A model generated the notes under the pieces. The model was given only the letters and a program-made list of their open reading frames with translations. It made no database searches and was not told the origin of the DNA. A DNA stretch of 64,000 nt, from NCBI GenBank assembly GCA_025210615.1, contig JAOARJ010000015.1:1-64000 (forward strand), written 5' to 3'. Shown piece after piece: positions 1 to 10,600 of the stretch. Origin of the DNA: Candidatus Altimarinota bacterium (lineage in GTDB: Bacteria > Patescibacteriota > Gracilibacteria > BD1-5 > UBA6164). The number at the start of each line of letters is the position of its first letter. The first letter of the stretch is position 1. The translations under genes were made by a program, and so were the position numbers.

Positions 1-2
1 AT

Positions 3-1493
3 GGAACACAATCATTTGATGTACAAAACGCAACATCACCAGCAGCAGGTAATGGGACAGAAACATTTAATGTACAAAATGCAACATCACCAGTTGCAGG
101 TAATGGAACACAAACATTTAATGTGCAAAATGCAACATCACCAGCTGCAGGTAATGGGACAGAAACATTTAATGTGCAAAATGCAACATCACCAGCTGCA
201 GGTAATGGGACACAATCATTTGATGTGCAAAATGCAACATCACCAGCTGCAGGTAATGGAACACAATCATTTGATGTAAACGCTACAACATCAATGGCAG
301 GTAATGGAACAGAGACATTTGATGTACAAAATGCAACATCACCAGCTGCAGGTAATGGAACAGAAACAATAGTTGTAGAAGAAGTTAAACCAGAAGATGA
401 TACTACTGAGGAAATAATTATTGACGATTCAGCAACAACTTGAGTAACTTCTGAAGACTGAAAACAAGAACAAGCAATTCAAACTAGTTCAACTTCTAAA
501 ACTTCAAAAATGAATAAATCAGATGACATAAAGATAGAAAGTGATGTTGATAAGACTGAAAAATATACAGTTGTTAAATGAGATGTTTTATGGAATATTG
601 TAAAAGCTAAATATAATTTAACTGATAATAGTCAAATTGCTAAAGCTTGTACTGCGATTGTTAATTATAAAGGAAATGAAAAAATTAGAAACCGTAAGAA
701 TGTAGATATAGATAACGATGGTATTTTATGAGATATGATTATACCAGGTGATGTAATCACTTTACCAGCTTTTGATGATTTATTAGAAAATGGTAAATTA
801 CCAAAACTTAAAAAAACTACAAAAAAGAAAGAAGTTGTTGAAAAAGCTGTTGATAAAAATGAAGTAGAAGCTCAAAAACATATGGCTAATATTGCAAAAT
901 TTCAAAATGGTGAACAGACAAAAGATGAGTTAGAAGCATTAAAAGATTCTTTATCTAACCTTAAAACAGAAGTAAAAGAAGCTATTTTAAATGAATTAAA
1001 AGATGCAGGATTTCCAGAAGAAAGACAAGAGTTTTATAAAGGGTTAATGGAACCGAAAAAATTAGAAACACAACAAAAGGTTGAAGATTATGTTAATATT
1101 ATATCTGATTTGGAATGAAAAAATTTACCGATGGAGAGATATATGCTTCGTGTACAATTATTAGAAGATCGCATTTTTAAAGAAAGTCAAGAAGTACAAG
1201 ATGCTGTTTTACCTAAACTAAGACAATTAAAATTACCTATAATTTCTAGTAGATATTTTGATCTTATATCTGATTTGGAATGAAGAGATTTGCCAATGGA
1301 TAATTACAGACGTGGTATAAAACTTTTGCCAGAAATGTTTTCTAAAGAAAATCCTTATACAAGGTGAATTGTTTTAGAAGAATTAGAAAAATTAGATTTA
1401 TCGCAAGATAAAAAAGTTTTCTATAAAGGTGTATTAGAATGAAAAGAAGAGATAAAAAACTCAGATGATGAAAAAATTGAAGACGAAAGATAA
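3..1493 (+). CDS. Repeat-rich LysM-type surface protein, 5' end outside window
   Basis: The frame is open from the window edge, so the N terminus is missing; 496 residues are visible. It begins with seven 17-residue repeats of the type QNATSPAAGNGTETFNV. An acidic linker follows, then a LysM-like domain at about 564-770 (KYTVVKGDVLWNIV, ending in IIPGDVITLP). The C-terminal half is charged and holds two copies of a helical unit beginning ISDLE (about 1100 and 1263). LysM domains bind N-acetylglucosamine polymers such as peptidoglycan, so I infer a wall-bound or secreted protein with a flexible Thr/Ala-rich stalk. UGA-Gly codons join the pieces. A hairpin terminator follows directly. The exact role is unknown. 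Confidence 0.75.
27..380 (+). repeat. 51-bp in-frame tandem repeats, 7 copies
   Basis: Units start near 27, 78, 129, 180, 231, 279 and 330. Six are nearly identical; the sixth is diverged and shifted by 3 bp. Each encodes 17 residues with two N-x-T triplets (NAT and NGT). The +1 frame also stays open through the array, but only because 51 is divisible by three. Confidence 0.95.
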
Positions 1494-1519
1494 ATTTATA
1501 GATTTTAATATTTTAAAAG

Positions 1520-1550
1520 CTTACTAAATCATTAGTAAGTTTTTATTTTT
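1520..1550 (+). terminator. Rho-independent terminator after LysM gene
   Basis: An 8-bp perfect stem (CTTACTAA / TTAGTAAG, loop ATCA) is followed by a run of T. It lies 26 nt after the stop codon of the LysM gene. Confidence 0.85.
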
Positions 1551-1560
1551 GTAAATAAAC

Positions 1561-1588
1561 TTGAAAAAAAAATAATTTTTATTATACT
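1561..1588 (+). promoter_or_regulatory. Sigma70-like promoter of nusA
   Basis: TTGAAA, a 16-nt spacer, then TATACT. Transcription would start near 1595, giving a leader of about 75 nt that contains the hairpin at 1609-1635. Confidence 0.65.
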
Positions 1589-1608
1589 GAATTTAATTAG
1601 TTAAGAAG

Positions 1609-1640
1609 TGAGGATTTGCAAGTAGCAGATTCTCATTTTT
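1609..1640 (+). promoter_or_regulatory. Leader hairpin with U-tract, possible attenuator of nusA
   Basis: An 11-bp stem (TGAGGATTTGC / GCAGATTCTCA with two G-U pairs, loop AAGTA) is followed at once by TTTTT. It lies between the predicted nusA promoter and the nusA start, so it could terminate transcription in the leader. Attenuation is inferred from position and shape only. Confidence 0.45.
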
Positions 1641-1669
1641 AATGAAAATATTACTTAAATTATAAAAAA

Positions 1670-2731
1670 ATGCTAAATTTTAAAAGAATTGAAGAAGCAA
1701 TAAATATTATTTCTAAAGAAAAAAATATCTCAAAACAAGATTTAATTGATGTTATTGAAGCTGCTTTAAAAACGGCTTATAAAAAGGATTATTGAAATAA
1801 AGAAGAAAATGTCAATGCTCATTTAGATTTAAAAGCTTGAGAACTTGAAATAACTGTTGAAAAAACAGTAGTATCTGAGGTAGAAAATCCTTTTACTGAA
1901 ATTACTTTGGAAGAATTATGAGATGACGGAGAAGGTTTTGAAGAGGGGGATATCGTAGAACTTGATGTAACTGATAATATAAAATGAAAAGATTTAGAAG
2001 AAACTTTTGGTAGAATAGCTTCTCAAGCGGCTAGACAAGTTATCGTACAAAAAATTTGAGAAAGAGAAAAAGAAAAAATTTATGAATTATTTAAGGATAG
2101 AGAATGAGAAATTATCTCTGTAAAAGTTGATATTATTGAGAACGGTAAGGTAATTTTAGATTATAATGGGACTCAAATAACTCTTCCAAAATGAGAACAA
2201 GTTTCAAGAGATAGATATGAACAAGGACAAAGAATGTATGTTTATATTGCGGAAGCGGTTGAAGTAGAAAATGCTCCACCCAAAGTTGTTATATCAAGAA
2301 AGCCTGCTGATTTAGTAGCGAAAGTTTTTGAAACACAAGTTCCAGAACTAGAAGATGGAACTATTAGAATAGAAAATATTGTGCGTCAAGCATGAGTAAA
2401 AACTAAAATTTTAGTGACTAGTGATTATGATGAGATTGATCCAGCTGGAACGCTTATTTGACCTAAATGAATGAGAGTAAAAGCTATTATGGATGAGTTT
2501 AATTGAGAGAAAATTGATATAATCTCAGCAAATGATGAAGTATGAGAAATGATAGCTAAATCGCTGACACCTGCTAAAATTACTAAAGTGGAATTCGATG
2601 AAGAAAATAAACAAGCGATAGTTTATCTAAATGCTGAAGAAAGAAGTAAAGCTGTTTGAAAAAATTGAATTAATGTAATTCAAGCTTCAAAATTAACAGG
2701 TTATGAAATAGATATTCAAGAGAATAAATAA
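1670..2731 (+). CDS. nusA: Transcription elongation/termination factor NusA
   Basis: 353 residues. NusA binds RNA polymerase and modulates pausing, termination and antitermination. The N-terminal domain (RIEEAINIISKEKNISKQDL) is followed by an S1 domain, then two KH domains: the first contains PAGTLIGPKGMRVKAI and the second begins near EERSKAVGKNGINVIQ. Both KH loops depend on UGA-Gly. The C-terminal acidic repeats of E. coli NusA are absent, as in many bacteria. The ATG follows TATAAAAAA with no Shine-Dalgarno sequence. It is probably the first gene of a nusA-rplI unit. Identity is secure. Confidence 0.95.
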
Positions 2732-2753
2732 TATAAAATTCACTTTTAATAGC

Positions 2754-2800
2754 TACCCTCTTTTTTTAGGAGAGGGGCTGGGGGTGAGGTATTGAAAAAA
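2754..2800 (+). repeat. G-rich repeat-like element between nusA and rplI
   Basis: CCCTCT and AGAGGG form a short stem around a T-rich loop, followed by a G-rich stretch (GGCTGGGGGTGAGGT). Composition differs sharply from the AT-rich surroundings. A diverged relative occurs at 37363-37402. There is no ORF. Confidence 0.5.
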
Positions 2801-2824
2801 AAATATTTTTATAATTATAGAATT

Positions 2825-3280
2825 ATGCCAAGAGTATTATTATTAGAACATGTGCCTTGAGTAGGGAAAAAATGAGAAGTTAAAGAAGTAAAACATTGAT
2901 ACGCATCAAATTTTTTATTTCCAAAAAACTTAGCAAAAATAGTTACAGCTCAAGATGAAAAAAAATTAATGCAAGATAAAAAAAGTCAAGAAGCTAAAAG
3001 AGTAGAACTTATAGAAAAACGCCATGAAATAGCTGAAAAACTAAACTGACAAGTATTTCAATTTACTTTTAAAACAACGTGAAGTTGAAAAATATTTTGA
3101 AGTGTTTGAGAAAAAGATATTTTACAAAAAATAAAATCAAAATTTAAAATAGAATTAGCGAAAAAACATATAGATATGTGACCAGATGGGCATTTAAAAA
3201 AGGTTTGAGAAAGACAAGTTTTTATTAAATTATGAAAAGATGTTCACTGTAAAATTACTGTAAAAGCAGTAGAAAAATAA
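2825..3280 (+). CDS. rplI: 50S ribosomal protein L9
   Basis: 151 residues, the normal length. The N-terminal rRNA-binding domain (RVLLLEHVPGVGKKGEVKEV followed by KHGYASNFLFPKNLA) is the L9 signature; a connecting helix and a C-terminal domain follow. Of 13 glycines, 11 are UGA and 2 are GGG, an extreme preference. It lies downstream of nusA and ends at a strong hairpin. Confidence 0.97.
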
Positions 3281-3308
3281 AACTCTAGAATTAATCTAGA
3301 GTTTTTAA
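3281..3308. terminator. Bidirectional terminator between rplI and PfkB kinase
   Basis: A 9-bp stem (AACTCTAGA / TCTAGAGTT) with A-rich and T-rich flanks serves convergent genes. The stop codon of the minus-strand kinase (3305-3307) lies in its T-tract. Confidence 0.85.
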
Positions 3309-4258
3309 TTTACTTCTAAGTCTTTTTTATTTAATGGAGTTGCTCAAGTTCTATAAAACTGTAAGGTTCAAGATAATATTCATTTCTTTATTGAATAATC
3401 AAGATGTTCTCATTTAGCTAAGTAACTTGATATTGTTGCTATTGTTTGATCTCAGCATCAAGTTTCATCTTTTTGTGTTTTATTAATATTGATATCAGGT
3501 ACTTTATAATGTTTTTCTTTATTGTTACTAAAATAATAAGCTCATTTTTCTCAGACTGTTATAAGTACATTTTCTATTCCATATTTTAAAAATTTTTTAG
3601 ATGCAATTCTTGCTGTTTCAAAATCTGTTACCTTTATTCATGTTAAAATCTCAGTTTCTTGTTCGTTTGGTTTTATTAAAAATATTTTTTGATTTAATAA
3701 CTGAGAATAATTAACTCATTGTATCATTCATCCTGAATCTAAAATAACCTTTAATCAATATTTATTTGCTAATTTAATTCAATAAATAGCTGTTTCTAAA
3801 GGTAACTCTAAAGAAAGGACTAATAGTCAGTTATTTTTTCATATTTTTTCAAAAATATCTTGTTTTTGTTCTAAATCTGATGCCGAAAAACTGTTATTTA
3901 TTCATGGTAATACATATATTTGATTATTTCAATTTTTATCTACTGGTATTAATGCCACTCATGGTTTGTATTTTCATGATTCATTTATAATTATATTTTC
4001 TGTATCTACTCATGATTGTTTTAACGAATCTAATGGTATTTTATATAATCAATATTTATCTTTTGCGGTTTTTCATATCATAGTTACTTCTCAAGTATTC
4101 ATCTGATTTGATATCATTTGAGCTATATTTCTAGATTTTCCACCAGGTTTTATATCAAACTCTCATCAGTATCAAAGTTCTCATTTTCAAACTATTCTAT
4201 TTACTCATACTCATAAAAAGTCTATATTTAATCCTCAGATGACTATTATTTTTTGCAT
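3305..4258 (-). CDS. PfkB-family carbohydrate kinase, ribokinase-like
   Basis: 317 residues, typical of ribokinase-family enzymes, which phosphorylate sugars or nucleosides with ATP. Visible are the N-terminal strand with VIGGLNIDF, the glycine motif KPGGKSRNIA, and the C-terminal signature DETGCGDQTIATI, corresponding to DTxGAGD with the catalytic Asp. UGA codons supply many of the conserved glycines. Closest in feel to RbsK, but the substrate cannot be fixed from sequence alone. It is divergent from ruvX and convergent with rplI. Confidence 0.88.
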
Positions 4259-4287
4259 AAAAAATATTTTATTTAATAATTTAAAAC

Positions 4288-4315
4288 AGTATATTATATT
4301 TACAAAAAAATACAA
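4288..4315 (-). promoter_or_regulatory. Promoter of the PfkB kinase gene
   Basis: On the minus strand: TTGTAT, a 16-nt spacer, then TATACT. It lies about 30 nt upstream of the ATG. Confidence 0.55.
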
Positions 4316-4327
4316 GTTAAATTAAAT

Positions 4328-4354
4328 TTGATAAAAAAATTAAATATTTATAAT
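4328..4354 (+). promoter_or_regulatory. Promoter of ruvX
   Basis: TTGATA, a 15-nt spacer, then TATAAT, 27 nt before the start codon. Confidence 0.55.
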
Positions 4355-4381
4355 AAAAACTAATAGAAATTAATAAAAATT

Positions 4382-4774
4382 ATGACAAAAAAATATTTAG
4401 GGATAGATTTAGGAAATAAAAAAGTTTGAATCGCTGTTGAACAAAATAAAATAGCGATGCCTTATAAAATTATAGAACGTGTAAAAATAATTTGAGAATT
4501 AAAAAAATTAGTTAAAGAGAGAAATATAACAGATATTGTTGTTTGACTTCCTTTTGATTTATATTGAAAAGACAATACTAGACTTGATAAAGCCAATAAA
4601 TTTATAAAAAAATTATCTGATATTTTTCCTGATATAAATATTCATGGAGAAGATGAGAGATTTTCTAGTTTTGAAGCAGATTTAAGTTTAAATCAAATAT
4701 GAAAAAAAGATAAAGAAAAAATAGATGATATATCGGCGAGTTTAATTTTATGAAGTTTTTTAGAAAAGAATTAA
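4382..4774 (+). CDS. ruvX: YqgF/RuvX-type putative Holliday junction resolvase
   Basis: 130 residues, normal for YqgF. The RNase H-like fold begins with KKYLGIDLGNKKVGIAV (first catalytic Asp), followed by the VVGLPFDLYG motif with an Asp and by IHGEDERFSS. The ending DDISASLILGSFL matches the family's C-terminal Asp region. Family members act in pre-16S rRNA 5'-end maturation or at Holliday junctions. Start ATG follows AAAAATT, with no Shine-Dalgarno. Confidence 0.92.
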
Positions 4775-4789
4775 ATAAAAAATAAAAAC

Positions 4790-4818
4790 TTGATTTTATA
4801 TATAAAACTTATTATAAT
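4790..4818 (+). promoter_or_regulatory. Promoter of fibrinogen-like gene 1
   Basis: TTGATT, a 17-nt spacer, then TATAAT. The -10 region and the following leader (AAAACTTATTATAATT onwards) are nearly identical to those upstream of the paralogue at 40158. Confidence 0.75.
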
Positions 4819-4847
4819 TAAAACAATTATTATTTATAAACAAAATT

Positions 4848-5795
4848 ATGAAGAAGTTTATATTATTTCTTTCAATATTATTAAGCTGAATTTATTTAAC
4901 TAATTTCATTAGTGCAGTCACTATAACTAAAACTTCTTGAGAAGTTTTAGATAATACTACTTGGGCTAGTATTTCTAGTTTAACTAATAAAATAGACGTT
5001 AGTTCTAGTGATATAAAATTAAATTGAAAATTATATGTTACAGGAAAAATATGTGATAATAGTTGAAAATGTTTGTGAGAAACAAAATTATGAACAGAAA
5101 ATAATCCTTGAGAATCTTGTAAAAAAATTTTAGAAGATGATAATACTTCTGTTGATTGAATGTATTGGATTGATCCAAATGGTTGAGATATCTCTGATAA
5201 ATTTGAATCTTATTGTGATATGACAACTGACTGAGGATGATGGACTTTAGTTTGATATTCAAACGCATTTGCTAATTCAATGGAACCATTATATCAAAAC
5301 GCTTGAACACGGAACCCAACTGTTAGAAATAATGCAGCAAGTAAAGACTCAAGAGATTTGGTAAAAAAATCTACTCATTTTTTATTAACTTACAAAAGCA
5401 ATATATTAAATCATACTTGAAATGCATCTACTTATGATTGAGTTTTAAAAGTAAAAGTACCAAATCCTGCTACAGTAGATTTTTGAAAAGACCAAACTAA
5501 TAAATGATTATGTAAAACCCTAACCAAAGATGTTGATTACTTTACTATAAAATGAATTAAATATCCTAATATTACTGATTCAAAGATGTATTTATATGAA
5601 AATGTTTTATGAACTGAGCGGATTGGATATAAACTTTATGGTATATCAAACTATAGTTCATGCGATAGTTGGAACTGAGGACAGGCATTTTTATTAGTTT
5701 TTGATAATGATAATAGTAATTATACAAGTTGACGGAAATGGACAACGAATTGAGACCGGAGAGTAGATGGTTCAGTATGATTTTGGTTAAAATAA
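4848..5795 (+). CDS. Secreted fibrinogen-like (FReD/COLFI-type) protein 1
   Basis: 315 residues. An N-terminal signal peptide (KKFILFLSILLSGIYLTN) is followed by a linker and one fibrinogen-like domain, with GMYWIDPNGG and YCDMTTDGGGWTLVGY near residues 104-140. Such domains often recognise glycans or act in adhesion. Cysteines at the expected places (GESCKKIL, ESYCDMTT) suggest disulfides. The first 100 residues are about 80% identical to the start of the two-domain paralogue at 38665-40158. A role in binding other cells is inferred. Confidence 0.8.
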
Positions 5796-5826
5796 AACAC
5801 TTCCTAAAAAGAAGTGTTTTTTGTGA
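5795..5826. terminator. Bidirectional terminator, fibrinogen-like gene 1 / RelA-like gene
   Basis: A 9-bp stem (AAACACTTC / GAAGTGTTT) with a T-tract. The stop codon of the minus-strand gene (5804-5806) is inside the loop. Confidence 0.85.
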
Positions 5827-6919
5827 TTTTTCAATGCTCTTCTAAATATTTTGTAGTATGATAAACTCAATCTTGAACTTCTTTGAATACTTCATCCCAT
5901 TTTTTTCTTTTTAATGAATATGAAAAATGAGAAATTTTTGTATTCTCATAAGTATCTTTGTCCATTTTCTTTGTTCTGATTTGCAACTCAGTATTATAAT
6001 TATTACTTTCAAAATTGTAAAGGAAAGTATAATGAAGCGACTTATATCAGTTTGGTTTAGGATGCTTGATAAAATCTTTTTTTGTCTCTATAATAAATCT
6101 TTTTTCAAAATTTTCTACAAATAAATTTAGGTCATTAATAGTATTAAAAATAATCCTAACTCAAATAAAATCATAAATACTATCTCATTTTTTTCTTTTT
6201 ATCTTATTATAGACACTAAAATAAGTTTTTCTTCTTATCATTACTAAGCCACAAACTCAGATTTTTTGCATTATTCTTGATAAATCATTGATTACATCAA
6301 CCATTAAATTTTCTATAACAGTAACTTTTTCTATATCTTTTTTATACTGTTTTCTTATCCATTTATATTCCCTAGGATAAATAGTTTCAAAATAAAAATC
6401 TTGAAATTGACTTAATAATTTTGGATAATGTTTATACGATAAAATAGGGATTAGCCATCATATTGCTCTGTAATACTGTTTTACATTTGGGATTATTTTT
6501 CAGAAAATTTTTGGCTCTAGAATTATTATTGATTTTAAAATGATTTTAAAGACGAATAATTTTTCTTCCATTGATAATATATTTTGAAAAAATGTTTCAA
6601 TGTCTCAAGATACTTCTGCTTTTAATGTTGTCGTTAATATATCTATTTTTTTTGTATCTTCATTTGTTAAGAGAGGATTATTTTTATCTATAATTTTGAA
6701 ATAATATAGCCCATATAAAACACAAAACACTAGGTACTGTTCATCGTCTATATATTTTTTTAATCTAACAAAAACTAATTTTGTTATTCTAATTTGGTCA
6801 TAAGTAAGGCGATGTCAGTATAATTCTAGTATTTCTTGTAATTTCTCGTTTAATTTTTCATCTTGTAATTTGAATATTTCCATTTTCTTTTTGTATTTTC
6901 TTAAATTTTCTAAGGTCAT
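5804..6919 (-). CDS. RelA/SpoT-type (p)ppGpp synthetase without visible hydrolase motif
   Basis: 371 residues. The C-terminal half is a RelA/SpoT synthetase domain: RRKTYFSVYNKIK, IYDFIGVRII with the metal-binding Asp, HPKPNGYKSLHYTF, and ELQIRTKKMDK with the catalytic Glu. These make (p)ppGpp from ATP and GTP or GDP. The N-terminal 190 residues are helical but lack the HD motifs of the hydrolase domain, and there is no TGS or ACT region, so it is shorter than classical RelA (about 740). It lies downstream of ssb and has no obvious promoter of its own. Confidence 0.85.
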
Positions 6920-6976
6920 ATTTTATCCCAAAAAAAAATAAAGTAAAGAGTAAAATAAAAAAAGTTTACTCAAAAT

Positions 6977-7001
6977 AAAAAAGCCTTAAGTTAAAGGCTT
7001 T
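6977..7001 (-). terminator. Terminator of ssb
   Basis: On the minus strand, an 8-bp stem (AAAGCCTT / AAGGCTTT, loop of 6) followed by TTTT and a T-rich stretch. Some read-through into the RelA-like gene is likely if that gene has no promoter. Confidence 0.75.
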
Positions 7002-7013
7002 GATATAAGTTTA

Positions 7014-7445
<432 letters not shown>

Positions 7446-7512
7446 ATACTATATATAACTAATAACTAAATTATTTTTCAATTTTAAATTTACTTTTTTT
7501 AAAATTTAAGGT

Positions 7513-7540
7513 ATTATATACTTAAACTAGAAAAGTGCAA
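7513..7540 (-). promoter_or_regulatory. Promoter of ssb
   Basis: On the minus strand: TTGCAC, a 16-nt spacer, then TATAAT, about 70 nt before the ssb start. Confidence 0.6.
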
Positions 7541-7625
7541 GAGATTTTTTATTATATTTTTTTATAAACTAGATTATAAATACTATTTTTTTTATTAAAA
7601 AAGTTGAAAAAAAAGGCTATATTTT

Positions 7626-7654
7626 TTGCAAAAAAAAATATTATGTGGTAAAAT
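7626..7654 (+). promoter_or_regulatory. Promoter of the giant PKD protein
   Basis: TTGCAA, a 17-nt spacer, then TAAAAT preceded by TGTGG. The ATG lies about 33 nt downstream. A related TTGCAA promoter is at the right window edge. Confidence 0.55.
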
Positions 7655-7686
7655 AAAGAAAAGTTATTTTGTAAAATGTAAATTGT

Positions 7687-10600
7687 ATGCAACAAAAAAA
7701 GGGAATTAGCAATAAAAATAAAAGTATGAAAAATATGATGAAGAAGACATTTAAGCAGATAATGCTGATGACAATAATGATGTTTATGTGAGTAAGCCTG
7801 GTTAATTGAGCTTGAAATTCTGCAGATAAATGAACTTTTAATGAATATAGATATAATATTAATGCAGAAGCAGTAAAATTAAGAAATGATTTTGATTTAA
7901 ATAAGCGTATGAATCCGGAGCTTATCAATAACCTTATTAAATTAACAGAAGAATCTTTTAAATACTTGCCAGATTGAGATAATTGAAAACCTTTATTAAC
8001 AAATCAAAGAAGAAAAGGAGATTTAGTTGCTAATTTAGGTAAATGATTAAAATATCCTACAGATGTTTGAACCTTTAATGAAATTATAAAAACTCTTGTT
8101 AATTATTTAGATAATGCTAGAATTGAAAAAGTATCTGGGCAAATTGTTGCTACGCCTAGTTCTTGAAATGCACCATTAAAAGTAACTTTAAGATGAGATG
8201 TAATTGATCCATATGGGGCGATTATTCCAAATAATAATTATGTGTGGTATATTAATGATACTTCAGGAATAAAAATATTATGAAGAAAAAGATCTTTAAA
8301 TTATACTTTTGATAAAGAAGGTAGATTCGATGTATTTTTGGCAGTATTATCTGATCATAAGAATAGTTTTTGAAATAGAGATGTACTTCCATTTTCTTCA
8401 AGATATAGTATAAATGTAAAAGAAAGATTTATTGATTTCAACATTAAAATAAATGGAAGAAGTTTATGAAATGATGATTATATTAAATTTACTCCAGAAG
8501 AAGCAAGAAGTGGTCTTAGAATAGATGCGACAGGTTCTTCTCCTGCTAAATGAAGTGATTTTTCTAGAACAGAATGGGATTTCTGAAACTGAACAAAAGA
8601 AAAAGAATATTCATGAGATCCTAGAATAGAAACGGTTTATTATAATAAAGAATGAACTTTTGATGTAGATTTAAAATTACAAACAAATGATAATCATGTA
8701 GCGACTAAAAAATTTACAATAGAAGTTAGAGAAACATTAGCTGAAATAAATGCTACTACTACAAGTTGATATATTTGAGATAAAGTAACTTTTTCAGCGA
8801 GATTAACTTCTTCTGAAGATGAAGAAAATTTCTCTTATTCTTGGCAAATAGTTGATGTAGATCAAGATAAAGTGATTTTTAAAACTAATGGAGCAGTATT
8901 TACTTATACTTTTGTTGATAAATGAAGATTTAATATATTATTAAATGTAGTAGATAATTATTGAGAAACAGATCAAGATAATCAAGTTATATTTATAAAT
9001 TCTCGCCCTCCTGTCGCTGATTTTGATACAAAAATTCCTAAAAGATCAGAGCCTAATAGAGTATTTTTAAATGGTACAAAGAGTTATGATCCTGATTTTT
9101 CAGATTTTGGTAAATTAGAATATAGATGGATTATTGATGGAAGTGAAGTTAGACTTGAAAATCCAAATAAGAATAATTCAACAGGTTATTATACTTTTGA
9201 TTCAGTGTGAGAACATAATGTAGGTCTTGAAGTATCTGACCCTGATGAAGTTGTTTGAACAAGAGTAGAATCAGTGAATATAACATCAGTATTAAGTGTA
9301 GACTTTAGCGCTTATCCTAGAGTAATTACTAAATGATGAACAGTTACTTTTATCGCTAATTCTCCAAATGCTAGATTCTTTGAATGGGATTTTGATGATG
9401 GAAGTACAAGAAAATGAGATGATAGGAGAGTAAATCATAAATTTGAATCAGCAGGGGTATATGAAGTAAAATTAACAGTAGTAGATAAAGATTGAGAAAG
9501 AAATAGTTTCACAAAAGAAGTTTATGTATGAACAGGGAATATTCCTTTTGCCGTAATAGATACTATGTATTCAAATTGAGAAGATATTTGAATTGAGTAT
9601 AACGCTTGTGATTGAAATCCTGCTTATATGGCTAATAGAGTACAAAATATTAGATTTTCTTGAGAAGAAAGTATAAACGCGGATTGATGAAGTAGTAACT
9701 TAGAATATTCTTGGAAAATAAGAGGAAGATATTATTCTAAAAGAGAAGTTAGTATTAAATTTACTGAATTAGGATGTTATCCTGTTAAATTAACTGTTAA
9801 AGATAAAACTTCTGGAAAGACAAATTCTTTGACTCGTTATGTAAAAATAGAAAATGAACTTCCAACATTTACTCAAATAGACATCACTCCACAAGATATG
9901 TCAAAAGATCCAGTTGTCTTAAATGTATCTCTTAGAAATGCAAAAGATCCAGATGGTGTAATTCAATCTTATTTATGGTATTATTATACAAATACTGATC
10001 CTGAACCACAAGGATTTAGAGTTACTAATGTACCTAGTACTTCTTTTGTAATGCCGAAAGTAACAAACGATTATTACTTTGCGGTTGTTATGACAGATAA
10101 TAATGAAGAAAAAGTTAATACTGAAGAAATTTCAGATGCTAGATATTTTATTACTCTTGAATGAGATAATTTAAATACTCCTTTAGTATCATTAAAAATA
10201 AACAATTCTTCTATTTCAATGTGAGATGACGTAATATTTAATGTTGTTGTAAAAAATGTTTTATGACAAGATATTACTAATAAATCACAATTTGAATGGG
10301 ATTTTGATGGAGATGGACTTTATGAACAAAAAACTTCAATACCTAATATTACTTATAATTTCAGAAAATCAGGAGAATTTCATCCAAAAGTAAAAGCGAC
10401 TTTTAAATGAATCAGTAATACAAAAAATGTTACTATTAATGTAACAAATAAATTAATTCCAGATTTTGAATATATTTCTATCTGAAAAAAAGTTATATTT
10501 ATCAATAAATCTATCTGAGAAATTGTTTCATCTATATTAAAATATGATGGAAAACAAGTTTCTTTCCCTGATAAAACATTAGTTCACGAATTTGAAGATA

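Noticed and set aside
1-279. Open plus-strand frame rich in His and Gln
   Set aside because: It is a shadow of the 51-bp repeats, whose length is a multiple of three; the true frame continues into the LysM domain.
27-400. Repeat array as a possible CRISPR
   Set aside because: Units are tandem with no unique spacers and encode protein in frame.
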